Positions 1-7,901 of a stretch of DNA of 64,000 bases are shown here, in pieces (position 1 is the first letter of the stretch; every line of letters starts with the position of its first letter). The DNA comes from Frigoribacterium sp. JB110 (GTDB lineage Bacteria; Actinomycetota; Actinomycetes; Actinomycetales; Microbacteriaceae). The stretch is taken from the NCBI RefSeq assembly GCF_900163665.1, contig NZ_FUIA01000002.1:23116-87115 (forward strand). The letters are read 5' to 3'. The notes beneath the pieces are model-generated. The model was not told where the DNA came from. It searched no databases and worked only from the letters and a program-made list of their open reading frames with translations. Made by a program: the position numbers and the translations under genes.

Positions 1-3000
1 GGATCGCGTGGTGGACGGCGGTCGCGCTGGTCGTGCGGGCGATCGCGAACGGGCTGTCCACCCACGTCGGGCATGTCGCCGCGTACCGGATCCTCGGCGA
101 CCTGCGGCGTGCCATCGCTGCGAAACTGCAGGTGCTGCCGCTCGGGCGGGTGCAGGCGAGATCGACGGGTGAGCTGAAGAAGGTGCTGCACGACGACGTC
201 GAGCAGCTCGAAGAGGCGCTCGCGCATGGCGTTCCCGACGGCGCCGCCGCAGCGGCGGTACCTGTGGCGACGACGATCGCATTGTTCGTCGTCGACTGGA
301 GGCTCGCGCTGGTGGCACTCGCCTCGCTCGTGCTGCTCGTCGTCGTTTCGGCGATCGGTATGAGGCTCGCGCAGCGCAACAATGCCGCTCTCGCCGAGCA
401 CTCGACCACGCTCAGCCGGGCTGTCATGGGGTATCTGCAGGGCATCAAGGTCATCCGCGGGTACCTACGGCCGGACACCGGCTACGACCAGGCGCGCACG
501 GCCGTCATCGAGGCCGCACGTCTGCAGACGGCGGCGACAGCCGGGCCGGTGCGGTGGCTGGTGGCGGCGATGACCGTGGCCACGGGGCTCACGGTCGCGC
601 TGCTCATCCCCGTCGCAGGCCTGCGCTTCGCTTCGGGCGAGCTGGATCTGCCGACGCTCGTGCTGTTCCTGCTGCTGGCGCTCGGGTATCTCACGCCCGT
701 CATGGGCCTCGTCGGCACACTGGCGACGATCCTCGTCAGGATCCAACTGGCGGCGGGGACGATCACCGAGATCCTCGCCGAGGACCCGCTGCCCGCACCG
801 GCCGAGCCCGTCGTCCCCGAGCGTTTCGACGTCGAGTTCGACGACGTGCGATTCGCCTACCGCGAGGACGCACTGGTGCTCGACGGCATCAGCCTGATCG
901 CACGGGAAAGGGAAACACTCGCGCTCGTCGGCCGGACCGGTAGCGGTAAATCGACGCTCGCCAGGCTCGTGGCAAGGTTCTCCGACGTCGATTCCGGTGC
1001 GGTGCGCATCGGCGGGGTCGATGTGCGGCAGATCCCCACCGAGTCGCTCGCGGGGCTCGTGGCGTTCATCCAGCAGGACGAGTATGTCTTGGCCGCGTCG
1101 CTGCTGGAGAACATCCGCATCGCCAGACCGGCCGCGACCGAGGCCGAGGTGGTCGCCGCCGCGGAACGCGCCCAGCTCGGCGACGTCGCGGCCGCACTAC
1201 CCGAGGGGTGGGCCACCGAACTGCCCGCCGGCGGCGGGGTGCTTTCCGGCGGCGAACGGCAGCGCATCGCGATCGCCCGGGCCATCCTCAAGGACGCGCG
1301 CATCCTCGTACTCGACGAGATCACCGCATCGCTGGACGCCACCACCGAACGCAACACACTCGACGCTCTCGATGAAGTCATAGCGGGACGTACCGTGATC
1401 GCGATCGTCCACCGGCTCTCCACTATCCAGCACAGCGCCCAGATCGCCTATCTCGACCAGGGTGTGGTCGCTGTGACCGGCGACCACGAGGGGTTGCTCG
1501 AGACGTGTACCCCGTATCGGGAGCTCTGGCACTCCTACCGGGACGCCGAGGGCTGGCGGCTCGAGGCATCGACCGCACCGGTACCCGCGCCGGCACCCGC
1601 TACGAATGTCGCTGAGAACCTCCCGGACAGCGCCGCGGACGAGTGGGGGCAGGCTGCGCGTTCCGTCGTGCGAGCGCACATCGGCGGGCTCGGCTTCGCC
1701 AGGCAGTGGCGGGCCCTGTACGGGCGGAGCTGGCAGACGCTGTGGCGCCGCGGGTTCGTGCGACTCGTCGCGGAATCGCTCGTGCGCGGGGCGCCGCTCA
1801 TCGCGGTCTTCGTGATCGTCATGGCCGCCATCGGCGAGGGCTGGGCCGGCGGCCTCGATGCGTCACTGGTCTGGACCGTCACGGCGCTGCTTGCCGGCAT
1901 GCTGGTGTTGCGTCTGCTCGCCTCCGTCTGGTCCAACGCGCTGGTGTGGCGGTTGTCGGCCCGCTCCAAGGCCGATCTGCAGCTGTCGGTGCTCGAACGT
2001 CTCCGGCGGGTTCCGCTGGGGTTCTTCGGTCGCGTCGACAACGGCAGGATCGCCACGCTCGTCGGCAACGACACGGCGATGATCGACTTCCAGAACGTCC
2101 CGCAGCAGATCGTCGGCGGGCTCGTGCAGCCCGTCTACGCGATGATCATCCTGCTCGTCATCGACTGGCGGCTCGCCCTCGCGGCGCTCATCGGCCTGCC
2201 GTTGTTCTGGCTGCTGACGGTGTGGAGCGATCGCATTCACCACCGGGCCTTCGCCGACCTCTACGCCGCGAGGCAGGAGGCCACCGTCGCACTGCTCGAC
2301 CAGGCCCGCGGCGCCGCTGTGCTGCGTGGGAACCCTGGGTCGGCGATGGCATCCCGCTATGACACCGCGATCTCGCGACTCTCCGAGGCGAGCACGGCCA
2401 TGTCGGTACGGGCCACGCCCGCGACGGCGCTCGGCTCGATCGCGGTCGAGTCCGGGCAAGTGGTGCTCATCGTCGTCGGGGCAGGTCTGTACGCCACTGG
2501 GGCGGTGCCTGCCGTCACCCTGCTGGCCTTCCTGTTCCTGTCGCTGACGATCTACCAGCCCATCCAAGAACTCATGATGCTCGCCGGCTACCGGCGCAAC
2601 CAGCAGCAGATCGCCGCCAAGATCGGCGAGATCTGGGACGCACCCGTGCTCAGTGAACCCGAACGACCCATCGAACCTGCCGACGGGTCGGTCGAGTTCC
2701 GTGACGTCTCCTTCACATACGACGGCGCATCGCAACCGGTCCTCACCGGTGTATCGTTCCGAGCCGAGCCTGGGCAGATCACCGCACTCGTCGGACCGTC
2801 GGGCTCGGGCAAGTCGACCATCGCCCACCTGGCCGCACGACTGTGGGACGTCCCATCGGGGCACGTGCTGCTCGGCGGCGTACCGGTCACCGAACTCGGC
2901 AGCGACCGCGTCATGGCACAGGTGGCGGTCGTGCACCAGGACGTCTACCTCTTCGACGACACCGTGCGCCACAACCTCGCACTCGGACACCCGCACGCCA

Positions 3001-3413
3001 CCGACGACGAGCTGTGGGCCGCGCTCGAGGCCGCGCAGTGCGACGACGTCGTCCGGGCGCTGCCCCACGGCCTCGACACCGTGCTGCACGACGGCGGCAC
3101 CGACCTGTCCGGCGGACAACGCCAACGGCTCGCGATCGCCCGAGCCCTGCTGAAGGACGCGCCGGTGCTCATCCTCGACGAGGCCGTCGCCGCAGTCGAC
3201 CCCGGCACCGAAGACCGCATCCAGCGAGCACTGTCCTCGCTCGTGGCCGGCCGCACCGTGCTCGTCATCGCGCACCGCCTGACCACCATCGCCGCCGCCG
3301 ACCGCATCGTCGTCGTCGAACACGGCCGCATCGCCGGCATCGGCACCAACACCGAACTGCTGGGCGACTGCCCGGCCTACGCGGATCTCGCCGCCCAGCA
3401 AGGAGCATCATGA
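1..3413 (+). CDS. Fused double ABC transporter (TMD-NBD-TMD-NBD), siderophore-type, 5' partial
   Basis: Two exporter-fold ABC half-transporters joined in one chain. The frame is open to the left edge, so the start lies outside the window; about 1136 residues are visible. Counting from the GTG at 33: end of the first membrane domain (about 1-250); NBD1 with Walker A GRTGSGKST (~301), signature LSGGERQR (~402) and Walker B ILVLDE (~425); a second membrane domain (~560-800); NBD2 with GPSGSGKST (~921), LSGGQRQR (~1025) and VLILDE (~1046). Both ATP sites look competent. The stop overlaps the ATG of the next gene (ATGA) behind an AGGAG, so the two are translationally coupled. The layout resembles YbtP/YbtQ and IrtA/IrtB, which import ferric siderophores. 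The FptX-like partner supports that role, but substrate and direction are inferred; a lipid or peptide exporter is possible. Confidence 0.85.
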   Translation, partial: IAWWTAVALVVRAIANGLSTHVGHVAAYRILGDLRRAIAAKLQVLPLGRVQARSTGELKKVLHDDVEQLEEALAHGVPDGAAAAAVPVATTIALFVVDWRLALVALASLVLLVVVSAIGMRLAQRNNAALAEHSTTLSRAVMGYLQGIKVIRGYLRPDTGYDQARTAVIEAARLQTAATAGPVRWLVAAMTVATGLTVALLIPVAGLRFASGELDLPTLVLFLLLALGYLTPVMGLVGTLATILVRIQLAAGTITEILAEDPLPAPAEPVVPERFDVEFDDVRFAYREDALVLDGISLIARERETLALVGRTGSGKSTLARLVARFSDVDSGAVRIGGVDVRQIPTESLAGLVAFIQQDEYVLAASLLENIRIARPAATEAEVVAAAERAQLGDVAAALPEGWATELPAGGGVLSGGERQRIAIARAILKDARILVLDEITASLDATTERNTLDALDEVIAGRTVIAIVHRLSTIQHSAQIAYLDQGVVAVTGDHEGLLETCTPYRELWHSYRDAEGWRLEASTAPVPAPAPATNVAENLPDSAADEWGQAARSVVRAHIGGLGFARQWRALYGRSWQTLWRRGFVRLVAESLVRGAPLIAVFVIVMAAIGEGWAGGLDASLVWTVTALLAGMLVLRLLASVWSNALVWRLSARSKADLQLSVLERLRRVPLGFFGRVDNGRIATLVGNDTAMIDFQNVPQQIVGGLVQPVYAMIILLVIDWRLALAALIGLPLFWLLTVWSDRIHHRAFADLYAARQEATVALLDQARGAAVLRGNPGSAMASRYDTAISRLSEASTAMSVRATPATALGSIAVESGQVVLIVVGAGLYATGAVPAVTLLAFLFLSLTIYQPIQELMMLAGYRRNQQQIAAKIGEIWDAPVLSEPERPIEPADGSVEFRDVSFTYDGASQPVLTGVSFRAEPGQITALVGPSGSGKSTIAHLAARLWDVPSGHVLLGGVPVTELGSDRVMAQVAVVHQDVYLFDDTVRHNLALGHPHATDDELWAALEAAQCDDVVRALPHGLDTVLHDGGTDLSGGQRQRLAIARALLKDAPVLILDEAVAAVDPGTEDRIQRALSSLVAGRTVLVIAHRLTTIAAADRIVVVEHGRIAGIGTNTELLGDCPAYADLAAQQGAS

Positions 3414-4710
3414 CCACCAGCCGCCCCCCGCTTCCCGGTGGCCAGTCCCGTCGCGGGAGGCTCGCACTCGTCGCCGCGCTCTACTGCACCCAGAACCTGA
3501 GCCTGGGCTTCTTCACCTACGCGTTCCTGACCATCGCGCAGGCCCGTGGCGTGCCACTCGCGCTCATCGGGGCCGCAGCGGGCATCGCAACACTACTCAC
3601 GCTCAAGTTCCTGTGGGCGCCGGTCGTCGACCGGTTCGGGTCACGACGGCTCGGACACTATCGCGGCTGGCTCCTGCTCACGCAGTCGCTGCTCGCCATA
3701 GGATGCGCCTCGCTCGCCCTGTTCGACCCGGCCACCCAGTTCACGACCCTGCTCGTGCTCTTCGCGGTGATCTTCGTCGTCGCCGCCACCCAAGACGTCG
3801 CCGCCGACGCCGCCGCGACGAGACTCCTCCGGCCAGACGAGCGCGGCCTGGGCAACGGCTTCCAATCGGCGGGATCGTCAGTGGCACAGGTCGTCGGCGG
3901 TGGCGTCGTGCTCGTCGTCTACCAGGCGGCGGGATGGCAGATCGCCGCGCTCTGCCTCGCCGCATGCACGCTCGTCGCGCTCCCCTTCGTGCTCCGCTGG
4001 CGCGAGGAGGCCGATGAACGCGACGTACCCGCCCCCCGCATCACGCTGCGGGCGATCGCCCGGTTCTTCGGCGACCGGCGCGTGCGATGGTGGAGCCTCG
4101 CACTCATCCCCGCATACAGCGCGGGGTTCACCGTCGCTACAACCTCGTACGCCCCATGCTCGTCACCGACGGCTGGGACGAGGCCACGATCGGCCTGTAC
4201 GTCGTGATCGGCGGCAGCCTCACCGGCGTCGCAGCCGGCATCCTCGCCGGCGCATACATCGCCCGGATCGGCAGACGACCCGCCCTACTGTGGCTGGGCG
4301 GACTACAGGTGCTCGCCACCTTCGGCACCCTGCCGATCGCACTCGGTGCGATCTGGCCATGGCTCGTGCTGCTGGTCGTGGCACTGTCGAACGCCGCATT
4401 CGCCGCCGCCTTCGCGATCATCTACACGATCTCGATGGACCTCACCCGCCCCGAAAGCGCCGGCACCGACTTCACCCTCTTCACCACCATCACGTCACTC
4501 CTCATGGTCATCTCCGGCGGCTCCGGCCTCGCACTCGCGGGCACCTTCGGATTCGTCCCAGTCATACTCGGCGCCGGAGTGCTGTCCGCACTCGGACTCA
4601 CGGTGGTCGTATGGAACATCGGCCGCGTACTCGACGACGACATCCAGAACACTCATCACGCCACACCGTCGACTGGCAGCCGAGAACCTCGTGCCACCCG
4701 TCAACGCTGA
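3410..4710 (+). pseudogene. RhtX/FptX-like MFS transporter, single frameshift
   Basis: A 12-helix MFS protein whose N-terminal part (from ATG 3410) and C-terminal part lie in different frames. The first frame reads well to SAGFTVA at about 4138. The sequence then continues naturally in the next frame as YNLVRPMLVTDGWDEA and runs to the stop at 4708-4710. Loss of one base near 4136-4139 explains the break, and either half alone lacks about half the helices. The opening segment (LYCTQNLSLGFFTYAFLTIA) and the DRFGSRRLGHYRGW loop look like the RhtX/FptX siderophore permease family, which fits coupling to the upstream YbtPQ-like ABC protein. Whether the break is a real mutation or a sequencing error cannot be told here. 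Family assignment is moderate; an MFS fold with a frameshift is clear. Confidence 0.75.
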
Positions 4711-4976
4711 CGCCGGTGGCGACGAGCACGACCGTATCAGGACATCGGTACCAGTCACCGATCCTGTGGCGCTGACCTGCCGACGCTGCGCGGTGCGGAG
4801 TCCCAAAGGAAGCGGCATCAGACCGAGGGCGCTTCGGTCGATGCCACCGCCAAACAACGCCACGGAACACTCACACTCTCAGCAAGAGGCCGGCGGACTC
4901 GACGTTATGCCTCCGTGGCGGACAGCCCTGATATACCCCAAACCGCTGCTGGCGGTCCCCGGTAGGCACTCAACGG
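4711..4976. other. Intergenic stretch without a convincing gene
   Basis: No reading frame here has credible coding character. Bases 4805-4820 (AAAGGAAGCGGCATCA) match 16 bases beside the right end of the IS3 element at 34885-34900. They are followed by a short hairpin (GACCGA, 7-base loop, TCGGTC). It may be an IS-end remnant or chance. Confidence 0.4.
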
Positions 4977-6065
4977 TCACGCTCGAGAAGACCTGTCCAG
5001 ACGGGAGCGGACCAGAGGCACGTACGCTGCATCCTTCTCTACCGCGACCACACAAAACCCCGCTCCAGCTGCGGCCTCCACCGTGGTGCCGGATCCGGCA
5101 AATGGCTCCAGCACCATGCCACGCGGTGGGGTGACGAGCGTGACCAGCCAGCGCATCAGCGCCAGTGGTTTTACCGTTGAGTGCGACACCCCGAATGCCC
5201 GAGGACGCTCAGCGGCGGAGGGCTTTCGGTCGAAGCGGAAGATCGGGAACTTCCTCGATAGCGACTCGCTTTGCCATGTCCCCGTCAACACATCCAACGC
5301 ATCCGCTTGACTGGCATCGAATGCGACGTTCGTCGGCCACCGGCCGTCAGCGAACCCGGCGCCGTCGATGTTGAGCCCGCCGACACCGTGACTGAGGACG
5401 TTTCGGACGACGCTTCCTTCGGGTGGTTTGCGGGCGATGATGATCGGCTCGAACGCAGGCCGCAATGCCGTGCCCCACCCTTCCCACCGTGTCGCGTCCT
5501 CGGTGACCGGTGTGCCTTTCGACAGTACCGTGCGCGTTGCGCCGAGCACCCCGTCGTGATCCGTGGCCTGCACGACCCGGTCGGCGCGCTGCATGCCGTG
5601 GTGCTTGTCGATCGTGTGCGAGAGGTCCAAGCTCTTGGGCATCCCGGTTGTGTGCAGCCATGCGATCTGGTCGCGGATCTCGAACCCTGCATTCTCGATC
5701 CCGCGCACCATGCGATGCCAGGTGCGTGCACCACCGAATGCTGCAACATACGCGCCCGGCTTGAGTGCGTGCAATGCTCCTGCAGCCCAGGCCGTGCACC
5801 AGGTCTCGAATACCTCCGGCGCACTCATCCCAGTCATGTCGATGTGCGGGAGGGACTCGCGGAACCCGGAAGCGTCGTCCCAGGCTTGCCCGTTGAAGCT
5901 CAGCCCATACGGCGGGTCGGTCACCAGGGCGTCGATGCTGGCCTCGGGCAGGAGCGGGAGAAGCTCAACGGTGTCACCGAGGTAGAGCGTCGCCCGCTCA
6001 TCGGCGAAGACGGGCGCGGGAATTTCGGCCAGGCGCGGGGCGGGCGACGGTGTGGGGTCAGGCAT
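4977..6065 (-). CDS. Orphan DNA methyltransferase (DPPY class, beta order)
   Basis: S-adenosylmethionine-dependent N6-adenine or N4-cytosine DNA methyltransferase, 362 residues. Catalytic motif DPPYG lies at residues 50-54. A ~230-residue target-recognition region follows, and then a C-terminal SAM-binding motif FAGSGTT (~322-328) preceded by STVKPLALMRWL, the usual helix before it. The order catalytic-TRD-SAM is the beta class. The start was placed at the ATG at 6065 because CAAGGAGC lies about 10 bases upstream; a longer N-terminus in the same frame is basic and low-complexity. No restriction endonuclease gene is adjacent, so it is probably an orphan enzyme of the kind carried by phages and integrative elements. 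It is divergent from the recombinase trio and may be cargo of the same element, but no boundary was found to prove that. Confidence 0.85.
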   Translation of the reverse strand: MPDPTPSPAPRLAEIPAPVFADERATLYLGDTVELLPLLPEASIDALVTDPPYGLSFNGQAWDDASGFRESLPHIDMTGMSAPEVFETWCTAWAAGALHALKPGAYVAAFGGARTWHRMVRGIENAGFEIRDQIAWLHTTGMPKSLDLSHTIDKHHGMQRADRVVQATDHDGVLGATRTVLSKGTPVTEDATRWEGWGTALRPAFEPIIIARKPPEGSVVRNVLSHGVGGLNIDGAGFADGRWPTNVAFDASQADALDVLTGTWQSESLSRKFPIFRFDRKPSAAERPRAFGVSHSTVKPLALMRWLVTLVTPPRGMVLEPFAGSGTTVEAAAGAGFCVVAVEKDAAYVPLVRSRLDRSSRA

Positions 6066-6310
6066 GGCGGGGGCTCCTTGCTGTTCGGGGCCTGTCCGCC
6101 TTCGTGTGCGACGAACAGTGTCACCCAGCAGGTACGGGCCATACCGACGGAACCGAGCCCACACAGCCCCAGCGTCGACGCCAGGCGAGAGTCAGTCCCA
6201 GCGGGCCGAGTCCGAGCTCCCCGAGGTGCCTGCGCTTCGCTGATTTCCAGTGCCTGATTTCTCCCTCACACGATCGGCAATCAACGGTTGAGCGGGATTT
6301 ATTGCATCAG

Positions 6311-6416
6311 AAGTCACATCCCAGACCAGTGTTGACCGCGACGTTGTCGATCGACTCGATCGACAACCCTTGCGCCGATTGCACCTCTTCGGTTTTTTTA
6401 CCGTAAAAGTCACATC
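6311..6416 (+). repeat. Pair of 10-bp direct repeats AAGTCACATC
   Basis: AAGTCACATC occurs at 6311-6320 and again at 6407-6416, on either side of the palindrome at 6343-6367. They could be arm-type binding sites of the recombinase. Two 10-mers this close are suggestive, not proof. Confidence 0.4.
6343..6367. promoter_or_regulatory. Perfect 11-bp inverted repeat, candidate operator or recombination core
   Basis: GTTGTCGATCG, then ACT, then CGATCGACAAC: two perfect 11-base arms around a 3-base spacer, ending 80 bases before the recombinase start. Tyrosine recombinase core sites and Cro/CI-type operators both have this kind of symmetry, and both protein types are encoded immediately downstream. 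Function is inferred from position only. Confidence 0.5.
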
Positions 6417-6447
6417 GTGAGATTTAGGTAACGACCGGGGGTGGTGC

Positions 6448-7566
6448 ATGGTCGGCGAGTTCCCTGGTTCAGCGCGGCTGATGCTGGTACCCGGGGTGGC
6501 GCATCTGAACGAGCGAGCGGCCGTGTTCGAGGCAATGGTCGCAGGCTGGACCCGGCAGCAGCTCTCGCGTCAGCTCGGCCAATCGACCTTGCGGGATCGT
6601 GAGCGGCTCATCCGGCGCTTTCAGGACTTCACCGAGCAGTATCCGTGGGAGTGGACACCGGGCGATATGGAGGACTTTACGGTGTCGCTGACGTGCGGCG
6701 CGGATCGACTCGCCGTATCGACGATTCGCGGCTACCACCTCACGTTGCGCATGTTCTGCGACTACGTCACCGATGCACGCTACGAATGGCCCGTACAATG
6801 TCAGGATCGCTTCGGCACATTCCCGGTGCAGGTGTGCAATGAATGGAACACGGTCGCGCACCTGAACGAGTACGAGGGCAGACCGCAACGTCGCCCTCTG
6901 ACGTATCGGGAGTTGCAGGATCTCTTCGACTGGCTCGATACACGGATCGAGCAGATCGTGCGCCTCGGCCGGAAAGGGTCGCTTGCCGCGTGGCGCGACG
7001 CGACGATGATCAAGACGACCTATGGGTTCGGGCTCAGGCGCAACGAGCTCGTGCGCCTGGACTTGCCCGATCTGCGTCCGAACCCGCACATGCGAGCTTG
7101 GGGCACCTATGGGTCGATCCATGTGCGGTTCGGGAAAGCGATGAAAGGCTCATTGCCGAGGCGCCGCACGGTTCTCGCTGTTCCCGAGTTCGATTGGGCC
7201 GTCAATGGTCTGCGGCAATGGGTCGAAGAGGGGCTGCCCCTGTTCGAGGCGGGCAACCAGGCCGCACTCTGGCTGACCGAGCGGCGCAGCCGGGTCAGTG
7301 TCCGCCACGTCGATGAACTCTTCGCCGACACACGCAGCGAGATCGGCCTTGAAGAGCACTTGACCCTGCATTGCCTGCGGCACTCGTATGTGACCCATCT
7401 GATCGAGTTCGGCTACCCGGAGCACTTCGTCACCGAACAGGTCGGGCACCGTTGGGGGTCGACGACCGCGATTTACACCTCGGTGTCCAACGACTTCAAG
7501 AACAAGACCCTGCAGGCCGCTCTTGCCAGGGTCTACCGAACCGAAGAGGAGGCGAGCCCATCATGA
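6448..7566 (+). CDS. Tyrosine recombinase (integrase), first gene of trio
   Basis: Site-specific DNA recombinase of the XerC/D-integrase fold, 372 residues. N-terminal SAM-like core-binding domain about residues 20-125. Catalytic domain about 150-360 with Arg I in GFGLRRNEL, Lys in the beta-hairpin GKAMKGSLPRRR, box II LHCLRHSYV (HxxR), His in GHRWGSTT, and the Tyr nucleophile in TAIYTSV. All active-site residues are therefore present. The ATG at 6448 sits behind a G-rich GGGGGTGG. Its stop overlaps the next ATG (ATGA), so it is translationally coupled to the small DNA-binding protein that follows. Three-gene recombinase cassettes are known from mobile elements (Tn554-type, RIT elements), but in those more than one member is a plainly active recombinase. 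Here only this one is. Confidence 0.92.
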   Translation: MVGEFPGSARLMLVPGVAHLNERAAVFEAMVAGWTRQQLSRQLGQSTLRDRERLIRRFQDFTEQYPWEWTPGDMEDFTVSLTCGADRLAVSTIRGYHLTLRMFCDYVTDARYEWPVQCQDRFGTFPVQVCNEWNTVAHLNEYEGRPQRRPLTYRELQDLFDWLDTRIEQIVRLGRKGSLAAWRDATMIKTTYGFGLRRNELVRLDLPDLRPNPHMRAWGTYGSIHVRFGKAMKGSLPRRRTVLAVPEFDWAVNGLRQWVEEGLPLFEAGNQAALWLTERRSRVSVRHVDELFADTRSEIGLEEHLTLHCLRHSYVTHLIEFGYPEHFVTEQVGHRWGSTTAIYTSVSNDFKNKTLQAALARVYRTEEEASPS

Positions 7567-7901
7567 GGACGATCCAGATGCAGTGGAATCTGCGGCAGGT
7601 CATGGCCGACCGTGGCATGTTCCAGACCAGCGAACTGATGCCGCTATTGGAAGAACGCGGCATTCACCTGACCCGAGAGCACGTCTACCGGCTCGTGACG
7701 AAGACCCCGCAGCGCCTGAACACCGAGGTACTCGTCGCGCTCTGCGACGCATTGGGCTGCACCCCGAACGATCTCATCGTGCCGGTCGTCGCCGAGCAGC
7801 GGGCGGCCCGCACCGGCACGCACAACGAGGGCGGCCCGAAGATCGGATCCATCCGTCCGATCCGGGCGGTGATCCGCAGGCCCGACGGCGTCGACGAGTG
7901 A
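7563..7901 (+). CDS. Cro/CI-type helix-turn-helix protein, second gene of trio
   Basis: 112-residue protein. Residues ~8-75 form a small helical DNA-binding domain of the XRE type used by many mobile-element regulators: LRQVMADRGMFQTSELMPLL, then HLTREHVYRLVTKTP as recognition region, then LVALCDALGCTPNDLI. The tail (about 80-112) is polar and basic. It starts at an ATG overlapping the recombinase stop and ends in GTGA, the GTG being the start of the third gene, so all three are made from one message. It may repress the cassette or act as a recombination directionality factor. The palindrome at 6343-6367 is a candidate target. HTH assignment is firm; the role is inferred. Confidence 0.85.
   Translation: MRTIQMQWNLRQVMADRGMFQTSELMPLLEERGIHLTREHVYRLVTKTPQRLNTEVLVALCDALGCTPNDLIVPVVAEQRAARTGTHNEGGPKIGSIRPIRAVIRRPDGVDE

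Larger units (their letters stand above)
6066..6447. other. Divergent intergenic region upstream of recombinase trio
   Basis: 382 bases between the divergent methyltransferase and recombinase genes. No ORF here is credible. The right half is AT-richer than its surroundings and contains a perfect 11-bp inverted repeat and a pair of 10-bp direct repeats, listed separately. A T7 run at 6393-6399 lies between the palindrome and the recombinase start. Promoters for both genes must lie here. Confidence 0.6.

Noticed and set aside
1863..3401. 512-codon open frame on the minus strand inside the fused ABC gene
   Set aside because: Arg/Asp/Gly-rich composition with no domain; it mirrors a plainly coding plus-strand gene with full ABC motifs.
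5271..6257. Plus-strand frame opposite the methyltransferase
   Set aside because: No domain; the minus strand encodes a complete DPPY methyltransferase with a good ribosome-binding site.
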